From Cristatella mucedo (lineage: Eukaryota; Bryozoa; Phylactolaemata; Cristatellidae), in NCBI GenBank assembly GCA_009760855.2, contig WPIO01000063.1:1857001-1921000 (forward strand): a stretch of DNA of 64,000 nucleotides. The letters are read 5' to 3'. Positions within the stretch are counted from its first letter, which is position 1. Each line of letters opens with the position of its first letter. The notes beneath the pieces were generated by a model. That model was given only the letters and a program-made list of their open reading frames with translations, had not been told where the DNA came from and made no database searches. Positions 1 through 12,300 of the stretch are shown here, one piece after another. Both the position numbers and the translations under genes were made by a program.

Positions 1-417
1 TGCCTGATACCCACAGGCTTTTCTTACTTGAAAAAAAATTCTTTAGCTGCGATTTACGAGTTTCCAGCCACACTTTCTGCCCCTCGTCTCTTGGCGATCG
101 TTTAGATATGCCTGCCGTCAAGCTATAGGCAATCATAAGGGCTTTAACAGTCGAGACGGCTAGCCACTTCCTGATGGCTACCGAGGGTCCACGAAGGACT
201 TACAGGACTTGGAGAGGGGCGTCACGTGGGAGGCACGTCTTCGCCTCTCAGCTTTTAGGTGTTTGCACTGACAGATAGCCGACAGATGGGTGTCACTTCA
301 TTTTTTTAGGTGGAGCTGAACAGGCATCTGGGACTGCGTACGTTCGACGAGCGCACCATTGGAATCTTTGCACGCTGGATCGGCCAGGCTTAAAAGCGTG
401 TTAAAAATTTTTAATAT

Positions 418-905
418 CATGTAATGAAATGCACCTCCATCTGTAACTCCATAAAGCTACTGGGAGTGAGTCTGTGTTGGGCAGGGGAGTCTTCTATGAC
501 CCAATCAGAGCCCAAGCGGCTTTACGTGCAAATACGCTAACCAACAGACCTCGTCTCACACGCAACAAAGAGAAAGTGGGAAGCCGGGCCAAGTCAGCAA
601 GGCAGTCAAGGAAGTGAGTAGCATGGAAGTGGCAGCTCGTGACGGCTGGAAAGGACGTGCCATAGTCGGCAGCAGGAGATTAGTTGTCATCGCGTAAGAA
701 CTGTGGACGTGAGTTCCACAGTCTAGGACCTCCAGAGCAAAAGCTTCCGTCGCCAATAGTCTTTAAGAGTAGGAATGGAGCAGCTGATTTATTGTTCTTA
801 GAGAACCTGATGGCACGATCATTGTTGCAGCCCAGCAAGGTTTGAATGGGCCAAGCCATGGCGGACCTTGTGGATCAGTGTAAGAATTAGAAGAATTTCA
901 TAGAA
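418..905 (-). mobile_element. LINE-A 3' fragment
   Basis: Minus-strand copy of the 3' end of the LINE described at 33.5-37.1 kb: the C-terminal RT-ORF segment (SRAALPCYSLP-type region) and the 3' UTR ending in GTTACAGATGGAGG-like sequence. Diverged and frameshifted. Confidence 0.75.
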
Positions 906-979
906 AGAGCGACCGGAACCCATCGCAGCTCCTTCGGCATAGAGACGCACGGCTGAACCTCTGAAGTAAGTTGACTAGC

Positions 980-1300
980 CTCGCAACCACGTTTATAACC
1001 AGCTGCGGAAGCTTAATGGCTTTTTTGGTAGATCGACGAAATTACAGTAGTCCAGCCTACACCAGAACCAGGAGCTAGTTAGATTTGTAGCAAGTCGCCA
1101 TGGAAGGCAATCCCTAATCTTTGACAAGAATCGAACGTGATGGCCAGCTGTGGACGCGGTCTCCTGAATGCAAGCTTGAGCGTCTTCAAATCGATTCTAT
1201 GCTCGTTAGGCTGCCAGTGAAGCACAGACGTAAATCGGGTGACGTGGCAGCTACGCCGCCGACGACAAACCGAACGAGCGGCTAAGCTTTGCTATAGTCG
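980..1300 (-). mobile_element. Degraded LINE-B-type RT fragment
   Basis: Minus-strand reading recovers a CRRRRSCHVTRF..LHWQPNEHRIDLK pattern, typical of the C-terminal part of the CR1/L2 ORF2. Truncated and broken. Confidence 0.5.
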
Positions 1301-1466
1301 ACGACAATTAAGGACACAGACCGGAAGCCCTGAATAACGAGAATTACAGTAACCTAAACGCGAGGTCACCATTGCGTGTCAAACTCTTTCGGTAGCATTT
1401 CCATTAATTTAACACAGTAACCACTGGCGCATGCAAGCTTAAAGCAAAACACGCCGCTGCTATGGT

Positions 1467-1647
1467 AAATAAATAAATCCTAGCTGATTAAACAGCCTCT
1501 TTTTGTTTAGCGACAGAAGAGCCTTTACGGCTATCACCACCGCTTGCAGTGGCGATACAGAATCGCCCACCACAGGAATCGAACCCACGACCTCGGGACC
1601 GAGGTCGTAAAAGCAACCGCCTTACCTAGTGTGCCATCGTGGCGGTA
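1467..1647 (-). repeat. tRNA-derived SINE-1 copy
   Basis: Complete copy in reverse. Head with A-box-like GGCACACTAGGTAAGG and B-box GGTTCGATTCC, hairpin core CGCCACTGCAAGCGGTGG, then AGCCGTAAAGGCTC and the end AATCAGCTAGGATTTATTT. The tRNA-like head has no anticodon stem that would make it a tRNA gene. Confidence 0.85.
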
Positions 1648-1689
1648 GGTCCTTAAATGTTTACTTGCTTTAACTATCGATGCATGAAT

Positions 1690-2310
1690 AAAACGAGGAC
1701 ACCCGGGTGCTTGATCTCTTTCTATGCACTTTACACATGCTGTAAAAGAAGCGTGATCAAATGATTAGTGGTCACACGCACAGCGTCAACAAGTAAAATA
1801 TAGTTAGAGGTTACATGCACATGTCGACGTTCAAATATGGCTAGTGGTAACATGCAGTGTCAGCACGCCAAAGCACACAGAGGATGAATCAAAAAGACCC
1901 AGAAAATGTTATGAGAAACAGGTACGTTTTAAGCTTCTTTATAATGTCATCAAGACAAGGGATGTTGTCATGTCAGTCGGGAATGAGTTATAGGCTTTGG
2001 GAGCATGTGAACTAAATGCAGGGTCTCCGGGGGATTTGAAGTTGATTCGAGTCATGCCTAGACGATTTGTGTCAGAAAAGGTGGCACTCGGCCTTGCCTG
2101 TTGGGGAGTATTTTGATAGGTAGGCTGGAGCCAGAGAATGGAGGGATCTACTGATAGAACCTCAAAGTTGATACGCTGCTTGATTGGTAGCCAGTGCAAG
2201 TCGGCGAGAAGTGGTTTAGGGTTTACCATATCGCGACGCCGATACATGGCTTCTGTAGGCGGAAGTAAGCACAAGCCGATTTTGCGATCCATCAGAAACG
2301 GATGAAAACA
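1690..2310 (-). mobile_element. LINE-B 3' fragment
   Basis: Minus-strand fragment with LLADLHWLPIKQRINFEVLS and FSSHAPKAYNSFPTD, plus the tail with AAAGTGCATAGAAAGAGATC. Broken relative to the copy at 41.66-45.25 kb. Confidence 0.8.
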
Positions 2311-2606
2311 CGTGGCTTTAAGTCTCTTTCAAGACGCGATTTGTCATTTGATAGATAAGTAAGCATTTACCTTCGCTCGCTTTGCAGAGCTAAATTTAAA
2401 AAAAAGATCATGTCGAACTAGCAGATGTAGATCTCGAAACGTTACTTACTTAGTTCCCAATGAGATGTTGATGAGTGGCACGTCAGTTTTAATTGACAAT
2501 GCAAGCCAGCAAAACTGCGTCGTTAGAAGTTGCAAGTAGTATTTGAAACCAAAAGTTCGCTCACATCAGCGCTTCGTGATTAGCCCACTGATCGTGCGGA
2601 ATACTG

Positions 2607-3110
2607 AATGAATGTATCTCCTTCAGTAACTCCACAAAGTCATAAAGACCATGTGGGTGTTACACAGGAGAGTTTTGTATAGCGCACTCATAGCCTAAGC
2701 GGCTTTCGGTACGCATTCAGTACCCAACAGACTTCGTCTCACGCAACAAAGAGAAAGTGGGAAGCATTGCAGAGTCAGGAGAACAGTTGAGGTAGTGAGT
2801 AGCATGGAAGTAGCAGCTCAGGACCGCTGAAAAGGGTGTGCCATAGTCGGCAGTAGGAGAGCAGTTGTCGTTGCGTAAGAATTGTGGAAGCGAGTTCCAC
2901 AGTCTAGGACCTGCAGAGCTAAAGCTTCTGTCGCCAACTGTCTTTAAGCGGAGGAATGGGACAGCTAATTTATTGTCCACACAGGACCTGAGGGCGCGAA
3001 CAGGCTGAAACTGATGCAGCAGTTCAGCTAGGTACTTGCTTAATTCGAAAGCGCTGCCGGAGTTATTCTTATGAGGAAGAATTATGGCTCCTGATTTCGA
3101 AGGCATAAAG
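2607..3110 (-). mobile_element. LINE-A 3' fragment
   Basis: Minus strand: [20 protein letters not shown] and [20 protein letters not shown], then the conserved 3' UTR (TTGCGTGAGACGAAGTCTGT) and tail. It ends 70 bp before the EIF2AK1 promoter region. Confidence 0.88.
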
Positions 3111-3174
3111 CAGCAATAATAGGAATAAAAATAAAAATAATGATACGATATTTATGTAGCAGCGCTAAAGAGAA

Positions 3175-3704
3175 GTGAATATCCGGTTGGGCACTTGGCG
3201 CATGCCGCAAAGGAAGCAAGTAAAGCAAAGAGCGTTTCGAAGTCCTTTCAAAGTGCCGCGTTTAAGGACGACTTCGCAGCTGAATCTTCGTTCTCGTAGC
3301 CGACACTTCAACCCTTACGTCGAATTTACCGGGCCTGCGGCCGAAACACCCGGGCCCAAGGCCGAAAGTCCGGAGTCGAAGGCGCTGCTGCCGAACTGTT
3401 CTCCGCCGAAAATCTCCCGTCGCCTAAAGGTTCGAGCTGAAAATTCCTCGGCTAAATCGTCTGCACAGCGCCGGGCGGCTCGCGCCGATATACGATTCGG
3501 TATACGATTCATATACGATTCGGTTCGGTACGATATACGATTCATATACGATGTACGATTCGGCGGCGGGCAACGCCGCCGGACCTTGCTGACTTACGCC
3601 GGCGGGTCGACCGGACGACCGCCGCACAGCCGTGAACACCTCCCACAAACAAACATGGCAGCGGCCGGCGGTTAGCACGAGTGGCCTTAGCGCGTCGCGT
3701 CTTC
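3175..3704 (+). promoter_or_regulatory. GC-rich 5' flank of EIF2AK1 with ATACGATTC repeats
   Basis: GC-rich, CpG-rich stretch just upstream of exon 1, consistent with a CpG-type promoter; no clear TATA box. It contains an irregular array of the motif TATACGATTC (about 3486-3565). Open frames on both strands here are composition artefacts. The transcription start is not visible. Confidence 0.5.
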
Positions 3705-4155
3705 ATGGTACCCTCGGAGAAAGATCGCGCCGTCTCGGTCAGGACCTTGCTGAATATTCAAGCGTCGAGAGTCACGCCGATAACCAGATTTGACTGGGGC
3801 GGCGTCTCGTCTCCAGGCGCCGGCGGCGGTCTGAGCGGCGGCGGTCTGAGCGGCGGCGGTCTGAGCGCTTCGCCTGACTCCGTTGCGGAGAATGCTGGAA
3901 GCCACTCGGAGGCGGCCGTCGGCTCGGAGCCGCGTTGCGCGGCTCGCATCGAGCCCGACTCTCCCGGCGGCTTCGGGTGGATCGCCTCCGGCTGGCCAGT
4001 CGTGCCCAGCAGGCAGCCGTACAGCAGCAGCGGCCTGAGCGGGGCCTCGCCGCGCCCGATCGCTAGCCGAGACTCGATCGACGAGAGCGCCCCTCTCGTT
4101 CGTCTCGTCTCGGATGGCGAGAGCGAAAAGGACTGGGATCTTCTCGACGCGTTGG
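3705..4155 (+). CDS. EIF2AK1: EIF2AK1 exon 1 (N-terminal region)
   Basis: Encodes residues 1-150 plus one base; donor GTAGGT at 4156. Low-complexity, Gly/Ser/Pro-rich, with an acidic end ([14 protein letters not shown]). This stretch is not conserved with vertebrate HRI, so the start and extent rest on the open frame, the donor and the phase fit (G|AA) to exon 2. A three-copy GGGLS minisatellite lies inside. A 278-codon open frame on the opposite strand is a shadow of the GC-rich sequence. Confidence 0.75.
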
Positions 4156-7100
4156 GTAGGTAGGAGCGGCCGCACTCTCGCTCGTTGCGCGCGCGCGTTG
4201 CTGCCTTCGTGAATTGCGTCGGCGGGCAAGCCGACCGCCGAGCGGGAAGGAAGCGAGCGCGGCCGCTCGTCGCTCGCGGAGACCGCTCGCTGGGCCGGCC
4301 AGTTTTTAGCGCGCCCGCCCGCCCGCCCGCCCGCCCGCGTGGGCGCCAGCTTGCCGGGCGCCTCTGCGGAGCCGGCCCGGCCGTCTGGTCGTAAGCTCGC
4401 GCTCTCGTTTTCAGAAGGCACGGCGGATAACGATGCAGCGGCCGCGGCTGCCGAGCGGCGTCCGAGCCGTCGGTCAGGCATCATCGTGCCGTGGCTCCTT
4501 GTGGTGTCGATGCTGGAGCACATGTGTCAGCTGTACGAGCGGAACCCGGCGCGCAAGAAGGCGCTGTTCGATAGTAAGTCGCGCCCGATGAAATGAGCTC
4601 TTTGCGCCGTCGAGGAAGTCACGTCGACAGGGCTGGTGGTTTTCTCGGGAAAGAGCAGGTGTTTCCCGTAATCGTGTCCTGATGCAGAGAGAAGAGCAGC
4701 CTGCGGCTGGAGCGAGCGACAGCTGGAGCGAGAAGCGAGCTCCGGGGTAGGCTCGCCCACGGGGTAGGCTCGCCCACGGGGTAGCTGGAGGCAGCACGCA
4801 GCATTCCCCCCTTTTTTCTTTCGCCGAGAGACCATTGGCCGCGGAAGCTTGTGCTCTGCATGTGTGCAAGACTGTGGAACCTAGTTCTGCCGTTCGTGAG
4901 GAACCGACGATGCCATCCCTCCTACCGCTGCCGACTAGGCCACTTCCTTGCCAACCGGCTGCGCTGCCATGTATGGGCTAGTAGCCACGTCCTTGACACT
5001 GCCCTCCTGACTGAGCTGTACCTGTGTATGCTGCTTCTCACTTTCTCTTTGCTGCATCAAATAAGGACGGCTGGCTGGCTGGCTGGCTGCTGTATGCTCG
5101 CCAGAGGCAGCTTAGGCTTAGGCTTTCATCGCGATGGACAGCATGGCTGCCTCTCCAGCATAGCATGCACTTAGCCTTCACTGGCCACATGGGGCCACGG
5201 ATGGAGATGGACCGATGTATCTCTGACGGTAATGACCGCAGCAGGCGAACCGCCTGAACCCCTGGACCTCCGGGCCGGTGGGGGGGGAGAGGGGGTTGTA
5301 GTCCGACAGTGGGCTGGCTGCCTGCATGGCTTGGGGGGAGGCCATTTACTGCTGCAGCCAGTGCTCAGGCAAGGCGCAGTCTTTGTAGGCTGCAAGCTGA
5401 TTCTGTGAAGCCCACGTGAGCAGCTGTCGAGCTGAAGTCCTGGGCATCCGGGACCTAATCGTGTAGCATTGATTACTCTACTGTGGTAGCATTACCTTCG
5501 GTTGCCTGGCTGCTGTGTCCAGTTACTCCTGTGCTGAAAGCACAATCGAGTGTATGTATGCAGAGACCAGAAACTCATTCTCAATCCGTGAACCTCTACT
5601 CCTGCCCTGGTGCTGGCATAGCAATCGGTATCTGACACCTCCCTACAGTCTGGCGCATGTCTGGTAGCTACTTGTTGGTGTCTGGTAGCTGCTTGTCGCG
5701 TGTCTCGTAGCTTCATCTGCCAGTAGCCAGCTTCATATGCATAGCCAGAATTGCAGCCAGGATGGGGCCAGACCTTGACTTTACCAGGGGCAGCTAATCA
5801 AAAAACAATGCAGATAAAAATAATCGAATAATAATACAGACTTTCAATTCAGCGATTAGCGAGCATTACTTGGTCAACGGCTATTTTGCTTTTGCTGGTT
5901 TTGTTCATCAGTGGCAGCAAATATCTCATTTCAGTAGTGTTGCCAAAGTCCTATTAATAAGCCCACTGAGCATGACAAGGCATTCCTAAAGTTATGCCGA
6001 TGGATATAGTGTATGCCATAGGCTACGGTGCTTGCTGAGATACAGCTGGTGCACTGCAGTACTTTCATGTAGGTGTCCAACGGCGTAATTTTGAGAGCTT
6101 ACCTCTGCTGTGCAGTCCGTGATCTTTCTATAGCTGTCAATGTCTGTGACATCTCCTGCTGGTTGTATTGCAAGCAATCTCCCTCCCAGCCCTTCATTGC
6201 AAAGCAATTAGCTAGCAACTTCGGAAGCCTACTATTGTCGTCTATCAGGCTTCGGTAATTCTCGGGTAAGGCGTGTGTGAGCAAAATTTTAAATTGTCAT
6301 GCGCAAGTGCTACTCACTCTAGGCTCTTGCCTTATTTACAAGGTTTTTACTTATTGCCGGTTGCCCTGTTTATGCGTATGCCTCTATGTGTGAGCATGCA
6401 TGCATGTTCAAGTGTGTGTGTGTGTGTGTGCGCATGCGTGATTTTGTGTGTGTGTGTGTGTGTGTTTGCGTATGTGTGGGCACGAGCCCAAATGGAGCCT
6501 TCACCAGTCGCTTGTAGTTGTTTGATGCAATGATGTTTGATTAACATGGCAATCGGTACGATGCAGGGCCTGAATCTGGGCCTGATGAACCACTAAGCCA
6601 ATACGTATCCCTTACAGAAGAAGTAGCAATTAATTTCAGTTTGTATGGAAGTGCTGTAGTGGGCTTAGTTCACTGGTTCTGTTTATTTTGATTTTATACT
6701 AGTGCCATTTCATCTGTTCTACGACACTTGTCAGCTGATTCAAAAGCTAGTGGAAGGCTCATGACCACTGATGCTGCTTCTCTTAAATAGATAGATATAT
6801 ATATATATAATCATTTGCATAATGCCCTAAGAGAACTTAATCACTATTCGGGCGCATCTCATATGCCATGGGGCTCGAGCCCACAAACCTGATCATCAAA
6901 TATGTTAACCTTGATCTTGACCGACCGAGCTCATGCTGTGTCCGACTTGAGCTCATGCTGCTGTGTCCGTGCTAGCATGAGACTTAATTGTCTTGAGTCT
7001 TCGAGCAGCAGAGTGTTCAGCAGACTTTCTAGTTCGAGTGAGAGAAACAAACGTACTACACACATTATGGATACAGAGACCATTACCAGGTTAAGCAAGC

Positions 7101-9345
7101 CACCATACTGGACAGAAATATAGTATAGCTTTCACGGATAGATTTCACTGTTCTGCTTTCAGCTCGGTCTAGTTCATGTGCACATACATTCATAGCTACC
7201 AGTAGCAAAAATGCTGCTGTTCAGTATTTAATGAAATGCACGATAGGAGAGATAGCTTCGGCTTGATTTTACTCACTTCCTGTCTGTGGGTTGGCATGGC
7301 TGCTCACTATCATGGGCATAAATGAGGAGTGATTGTCTTGCCCGATAGTGGCAAAGAGCATGCAACAAAACATATCCTGAGATGCTATGATGATCGTTCA
7401 CTTTGTTCCGGAGCATACGATAGGTTTTCGTTGGGTTCAGATCTCTGCTGTCCTTCATTAATACGGCTAGTGGAGGGATTCTAGGGATCGTTGCTGGACA
7501 ATTTACTGACTGACCGCTTGGTGTGCTTTGCTTAGATCGACGGCCTGCTGCCAGGTAGAACCCATCCCTCTCAGAGCCACCACACTCGGAATGCCGGCAG
7601 GATAATGCAAAGTTTTATTATGTATGTTGCTTAATACAACCTATGCGATTGAGTTGGTATTGCTGCTGCTGTGCAACTGCCCCCATATAATGTCAGCATT
7701 CCTCCATCTCTGAATTTTAGCATCTTCTAGTCTTCTAAAGGCAGTCACTGTGGAAAGCTTTTTGTTAATATGGTCACTAGCAAGCATCTCTTTGTAAGCA
7801 TGGTGAATATGGATTTATCAGTCCGAACAGCTATTTGCCAGTAGGCCGGTGTCCAGCCTGGTGTATGTAGGCTATCAGAGAGGGTTTATTTTTTGTTTTT
7901 AAAAAGGGCGATTTTATCGCTGAGGAATTCCGGGAGAGCATAATATCTTGTTGACATAATCTCCACAGAATAGTTCATACCCTCAACTTAAGCATAGTCA
8001 GCAGCAACATTACATCTTAGAAAAATCGTCTGAGAAAATCTGTTCTCTAAAGCTTGCATTGTGTGACCCTATTATCCCAATCGTGTCGTCAGCCTAGCAA
8101 GACCACACTGCTTCCATCGTTTCCATCGTTATCGTTTCCATCAATTGAAATTGGCATCTTTATGCATATGAGTCTAGACACTCTGGAAATCACGAGCTCT
8201 CATGCAGTGCATTCACGGTTATAGCTATATCTTATGCCTAGTCTCAGGTTCGTGCATTCATGAATGCACTTATGTCCCATGCTTTGTCTATCTTTCAGTA
8301 CTTTGTAGGTTCTCTACTACCTCCAGCTTTGGCTGGAAAGGGACCTGAGTTAGCTTCCCGGCATCTTTCACTGGCTAGGTACCATAGCATTACTTACATG
8401 CCATTTTTGAACTTTTTTCCTACTCTTGTACTGCCATTGTGTAACTTCCTTCTCTTGCTTGCATATGAAATACATAGTACGGATGGTGGAGCATGATGTC
8501 TGAGACAGTCCCAGCTAGTGAGGAATTAGTCATCGAAGCTTCCAGTTTTCTGGTACTTGCCTAAACGTTTGCTGGTACCTGTATATCTGGACTCACTGCT
8601 CTCATGACATGCCTGTACGTGTGTGTGTCGGTGAGGGGGATATCCTCCATATGTGTGTGTGGCTACAGATTTTTTACTGACCACCTCTAGTGAGGGTCGA
8701 TTGCTGTTGGGGGGGGGTCTCGATAATGTTTGCTTGTGGTCTTGTGGCCATTGGCTCCCGGAGGATTCTGGTGGGAGACTGGTCGGACATGCAGATGCTG
8801 GCCTGGCCTCTCTAGCCAGCCTGGGCCAGCTGGCAGCTCTTCCTGACCTGGCCCTGGCTCTCGAATGATGGGCAGCTGGAGGCATGGCCAGCCTCTGGCC
8901 GTGCTGCTATCACTATGCTCGAGGAATAGCTAGCCTGGACAACATTGCCGCTCGTGCTTCGCAGGAAAGGCTTGTCGGGAGTCTTGTTCGGTCATCACAC
9001 TCTGAGCATGTCTCCTGATCAGTTGGACAAGTTGCAGGATTTCACCAACGTGTTTAGTTGTTGTCCTATTTTGCTCAAAACCTTCGCCCAAATACTTCGT
9101 TTACCACAATGGAGCGAAGCAGACACGTAAATTGTTTGATTTCTTCAAACGACTCAATGTTGGCAAAGAGTTTCTGTTTTTATGTGTGCTTGCTGCGCCG
9201 ATCGAGATGTCATTGCTGTCTGCATCATGTGCTGAGCCTCTGCAACATAAAAATGCCAAGCATGTCCGGATTTCTCTTTATGCACTGCACAGAACTGCAC
9301 AAACTCAGCCATTTTGACCCAGAGAGGGAGGGAGGAGAAAGAGAT

Positions 9346-9385
<40 letters not shown>

Positions 9386-12300
9386 GAGGGAGACAGAGAG
9401 AGGGAGACAGAAATAATACACAGAGAGAAAGAGAGATCCGTGTAATCTCCAGCACATCTGTATTGGTGACCCCTAGTTTATAAGTAGTTGTAGGCATTAG
9501 ACCATGAAAATTAGACCGAAGCACAACGAACGAATGGGCCCAGTTAATAGAATGCCTTTAACGACGGCTTTCAAATAAACCGGTGTAAAGAAAAGAAAAA
9601 TAATGAGAGAGCTTCTGTAACCCTTAAAATTCATTCGATGGCGGATTCCCTAACTTTACAGCACCTTGAAAATACTACAATGTCCGTTTTCCAAGATACT
9701 TAGGCATGCTCGGTAGTATGAAAAGAGCAGTGCACCAGCTATGCTCATTTCCTAGCCTCACGCGATTGCCAACAGGCATGTCTGAGGCCATCTAGTTGAC
9801 TGCCTTTAGGAAGGATCAAATGTGGGCCGAGTGCTAAACAAAGCTTGGTAACGTTGCAATTGCTATGCAGTTTCGACTTGTTCTTCGGCGAGGTGCAGCC
9901 TGAATAAGATTGTTATGACCGGTATCATCAATAAAATGAAAAGACCCTGCCGCCACTAGGACAGACTGAGAAAGAATGAAGCTTTGGGCTTCATTTCACC
10001 CTTGCAATGCTGCACAAAGCCTACAGGCTGCTACTGGGAAGCTGGTTATTGTGGACACGATAAGGCAGCGACTAGATGAACAAGGTATGTTTGCTCTGAA
10101 GGCAAGCAAGAACCCACTTCTGTCCGGCAAGCATAAAGTGTCACGTTTGAAGTGGGCTTTGGGCGATAGGGAACTGGATCCACGAAGACTCTAAGCAAAA
10201 ACGAATGGGAGGATGAGAGATAATTCGCCATTTTTGGTAACTGAAAATGTATGCAGTACGTGCATTGGTGCTCCAATTAAGGTTTCATTGATGATTGCCT
10301 TCAGAAGATTTAGTAGCAGAAGGGCACCGGTCTAGGGCTGCTTCTGTAGTGGACACAGCCGCGATGCAAGACGTTAAATGGAGCCACTCCGGAAAGCTAC
10401 TGTACCTAGTGCAATGAGCCTTCGTGGAGACAATCTTCAGTTCAAACAGGGCTATGATCCTAAGCATGCAGTCAAGAGGTTCGAGATTTTTTCTGCAACA
10501 CGTGTGACTCAAGTTAAGATCCATTATGATAACAGAGTAGCTTAGTCGATCTCCAGACCTGAATCCCATTGATTGTCTCTCTGTGATGAAGAGCATAGAG
10601 AATAGTCAGACCTCGGGCAGTACTAATCACATCTAAAGTATTGCCTTTTCTCAAGTTAGTACTTCGGAGCACGATATGGCCAGATGTCTGTGAAGGCTTA
10701 GTTTGCTCTGTGCCGGAGGAGCTCAGACACGTTATTGATTATCGTGGTGGTGTAACTTCATTTTAGGGCTAGATATTAATATATATATATTGATGCTTAT
10801 GCTGAAACTTTACTGACATATTAGGTAAGCTTATTTTATATACTGCACATGATTACAGCTGGTTGCAGTAGCGTTGTTTGTGTGCCATAATTCGAACATT
10901 TTGGGTAGGGAGGCCATTTTATTGGCATCACCTAGACTCCTGCGCTTGAAATACAGATGGCACTGTGCAAATCTTGCCCACTGCTTCGAAGCAGTACCGT
11001 ACCCACCCAAGCTGGTGAGATTGGTCGTAACTGACCTGAAACCTTTCGAGTCCTTTGGTTCCCACCCACTCTGATCTGAGGCGATCTGTCGTGTCAGCAC
11101 GTTCGCCCTTGCATCGCCCGGCACCGCTGTATTCTAGCTCAGCTCTGGCTCTAGCTATCTGGCTCTGCGTGGGTTTGATCGGCCCGATATTCAGTTGCCG
11201 CCGTCGCAGCCAGCGCCGTAGAGTGATCGCTTGCGCCAGCGTCGGCGCAGCAGCAGCAGTCTGACAGCCGCGACTCTCGACGAGTGGCAGCTCCTGGCTT
11301 GTCTTCTAGCGCTCTATCAAAGGCTGTCCGAGTTCAAGGTGCTGCCGCCGTTCGAGCGGCTCGGCGGTGCCCTGCAGACGGTGCACATCGAGACCTACGG
11401 CGCGAGCATGGGCCAACTAGTGCGGGCAGCAATGAGAAGCGTGGCCAAGGTCGGTGGCGCAGCGCGCATGCGTGCTGGCAGTCAAGCGCGCATGTGCGCT
11501 GTGCCTCTGTCAGTGACGCAGCTGCATCGGCCGCGCTTGCTTCTTTTCTGCTGCAGACTTCGAGCTTGAGTTTGCCGGTCGGCGGGCGGCACGACGATGC
11601 ACTGCTTCGGTATGTTCTGCTTTTTCTGTAACCTTGTGACAAGCTAGCATCTTTTACAAATATCAGGCCAGCTGCCGCCTGCGAAAAGCGCATGTGAACA
11701 GTGCAACAGGCTGTCGGTCGGATTGCCATTGGTTGGTAGTCGCCTGCTGTTCACCTGAGCGTCTGAATCGCGTTTTGCATGAGTGGAGTTGCCGAGACCC
11801 GAGAGTGGGGCTGGGTCATGTGAGTGCGGTACAGGTGCTTTGGTCGCTAGCCGTCACACCGGATCCCTGGCCGGTGGTTTCCAGCCGTGCAGAGGTCTGT
11901 CCTGCCCCCTCCCCCCGTGGTTGTGCAATCGAAAAAACTCATCTTGCCGGTTCACTCAGGCCTTGTATGTACTTCTTGCAGCCTCTTCTTGGAGGGTCCG
12001 TCTGCCTGGCGCTAGTTTGCCGAGCGTATTTGTACGGCCCTCCCTGTGCCAGCCAGTGGAACTTTTGTGAGTCTTCTGTGTAAAGCATCTTTGTCCTCGG
12101 GGCAGTGTGAAATGCCTTTGCTCTCTGCCCAGTGGTACGGCAATAGTGAACCCGTGGGAAAAGCCTTCAGCCTGCCTCCTAGATGATCCTGCGCTGCCAT
12201 TGGGCTCTGCTTCCGGCAAGTGAAAATGAGCACAGTGCATCGCTGCGTAGCTTCGTATTTTGTCACTCGGTTCAGCTGCTCCTCACCAGAGGTCCGCAAA

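Noticed and set aside
3687-4523. 278-codon open frame on the - strand over HRI exons 1-2
   Set aside because: It is antisense to a phase-consistent exon pair with HRI similarity; its Ala/Arg-rich content is a GC-composition shadow.
9225-9524. Ser/Leu-rich and Arg/Glu-rich open frames
   Set aside because: Translation of the (GA)n tract.
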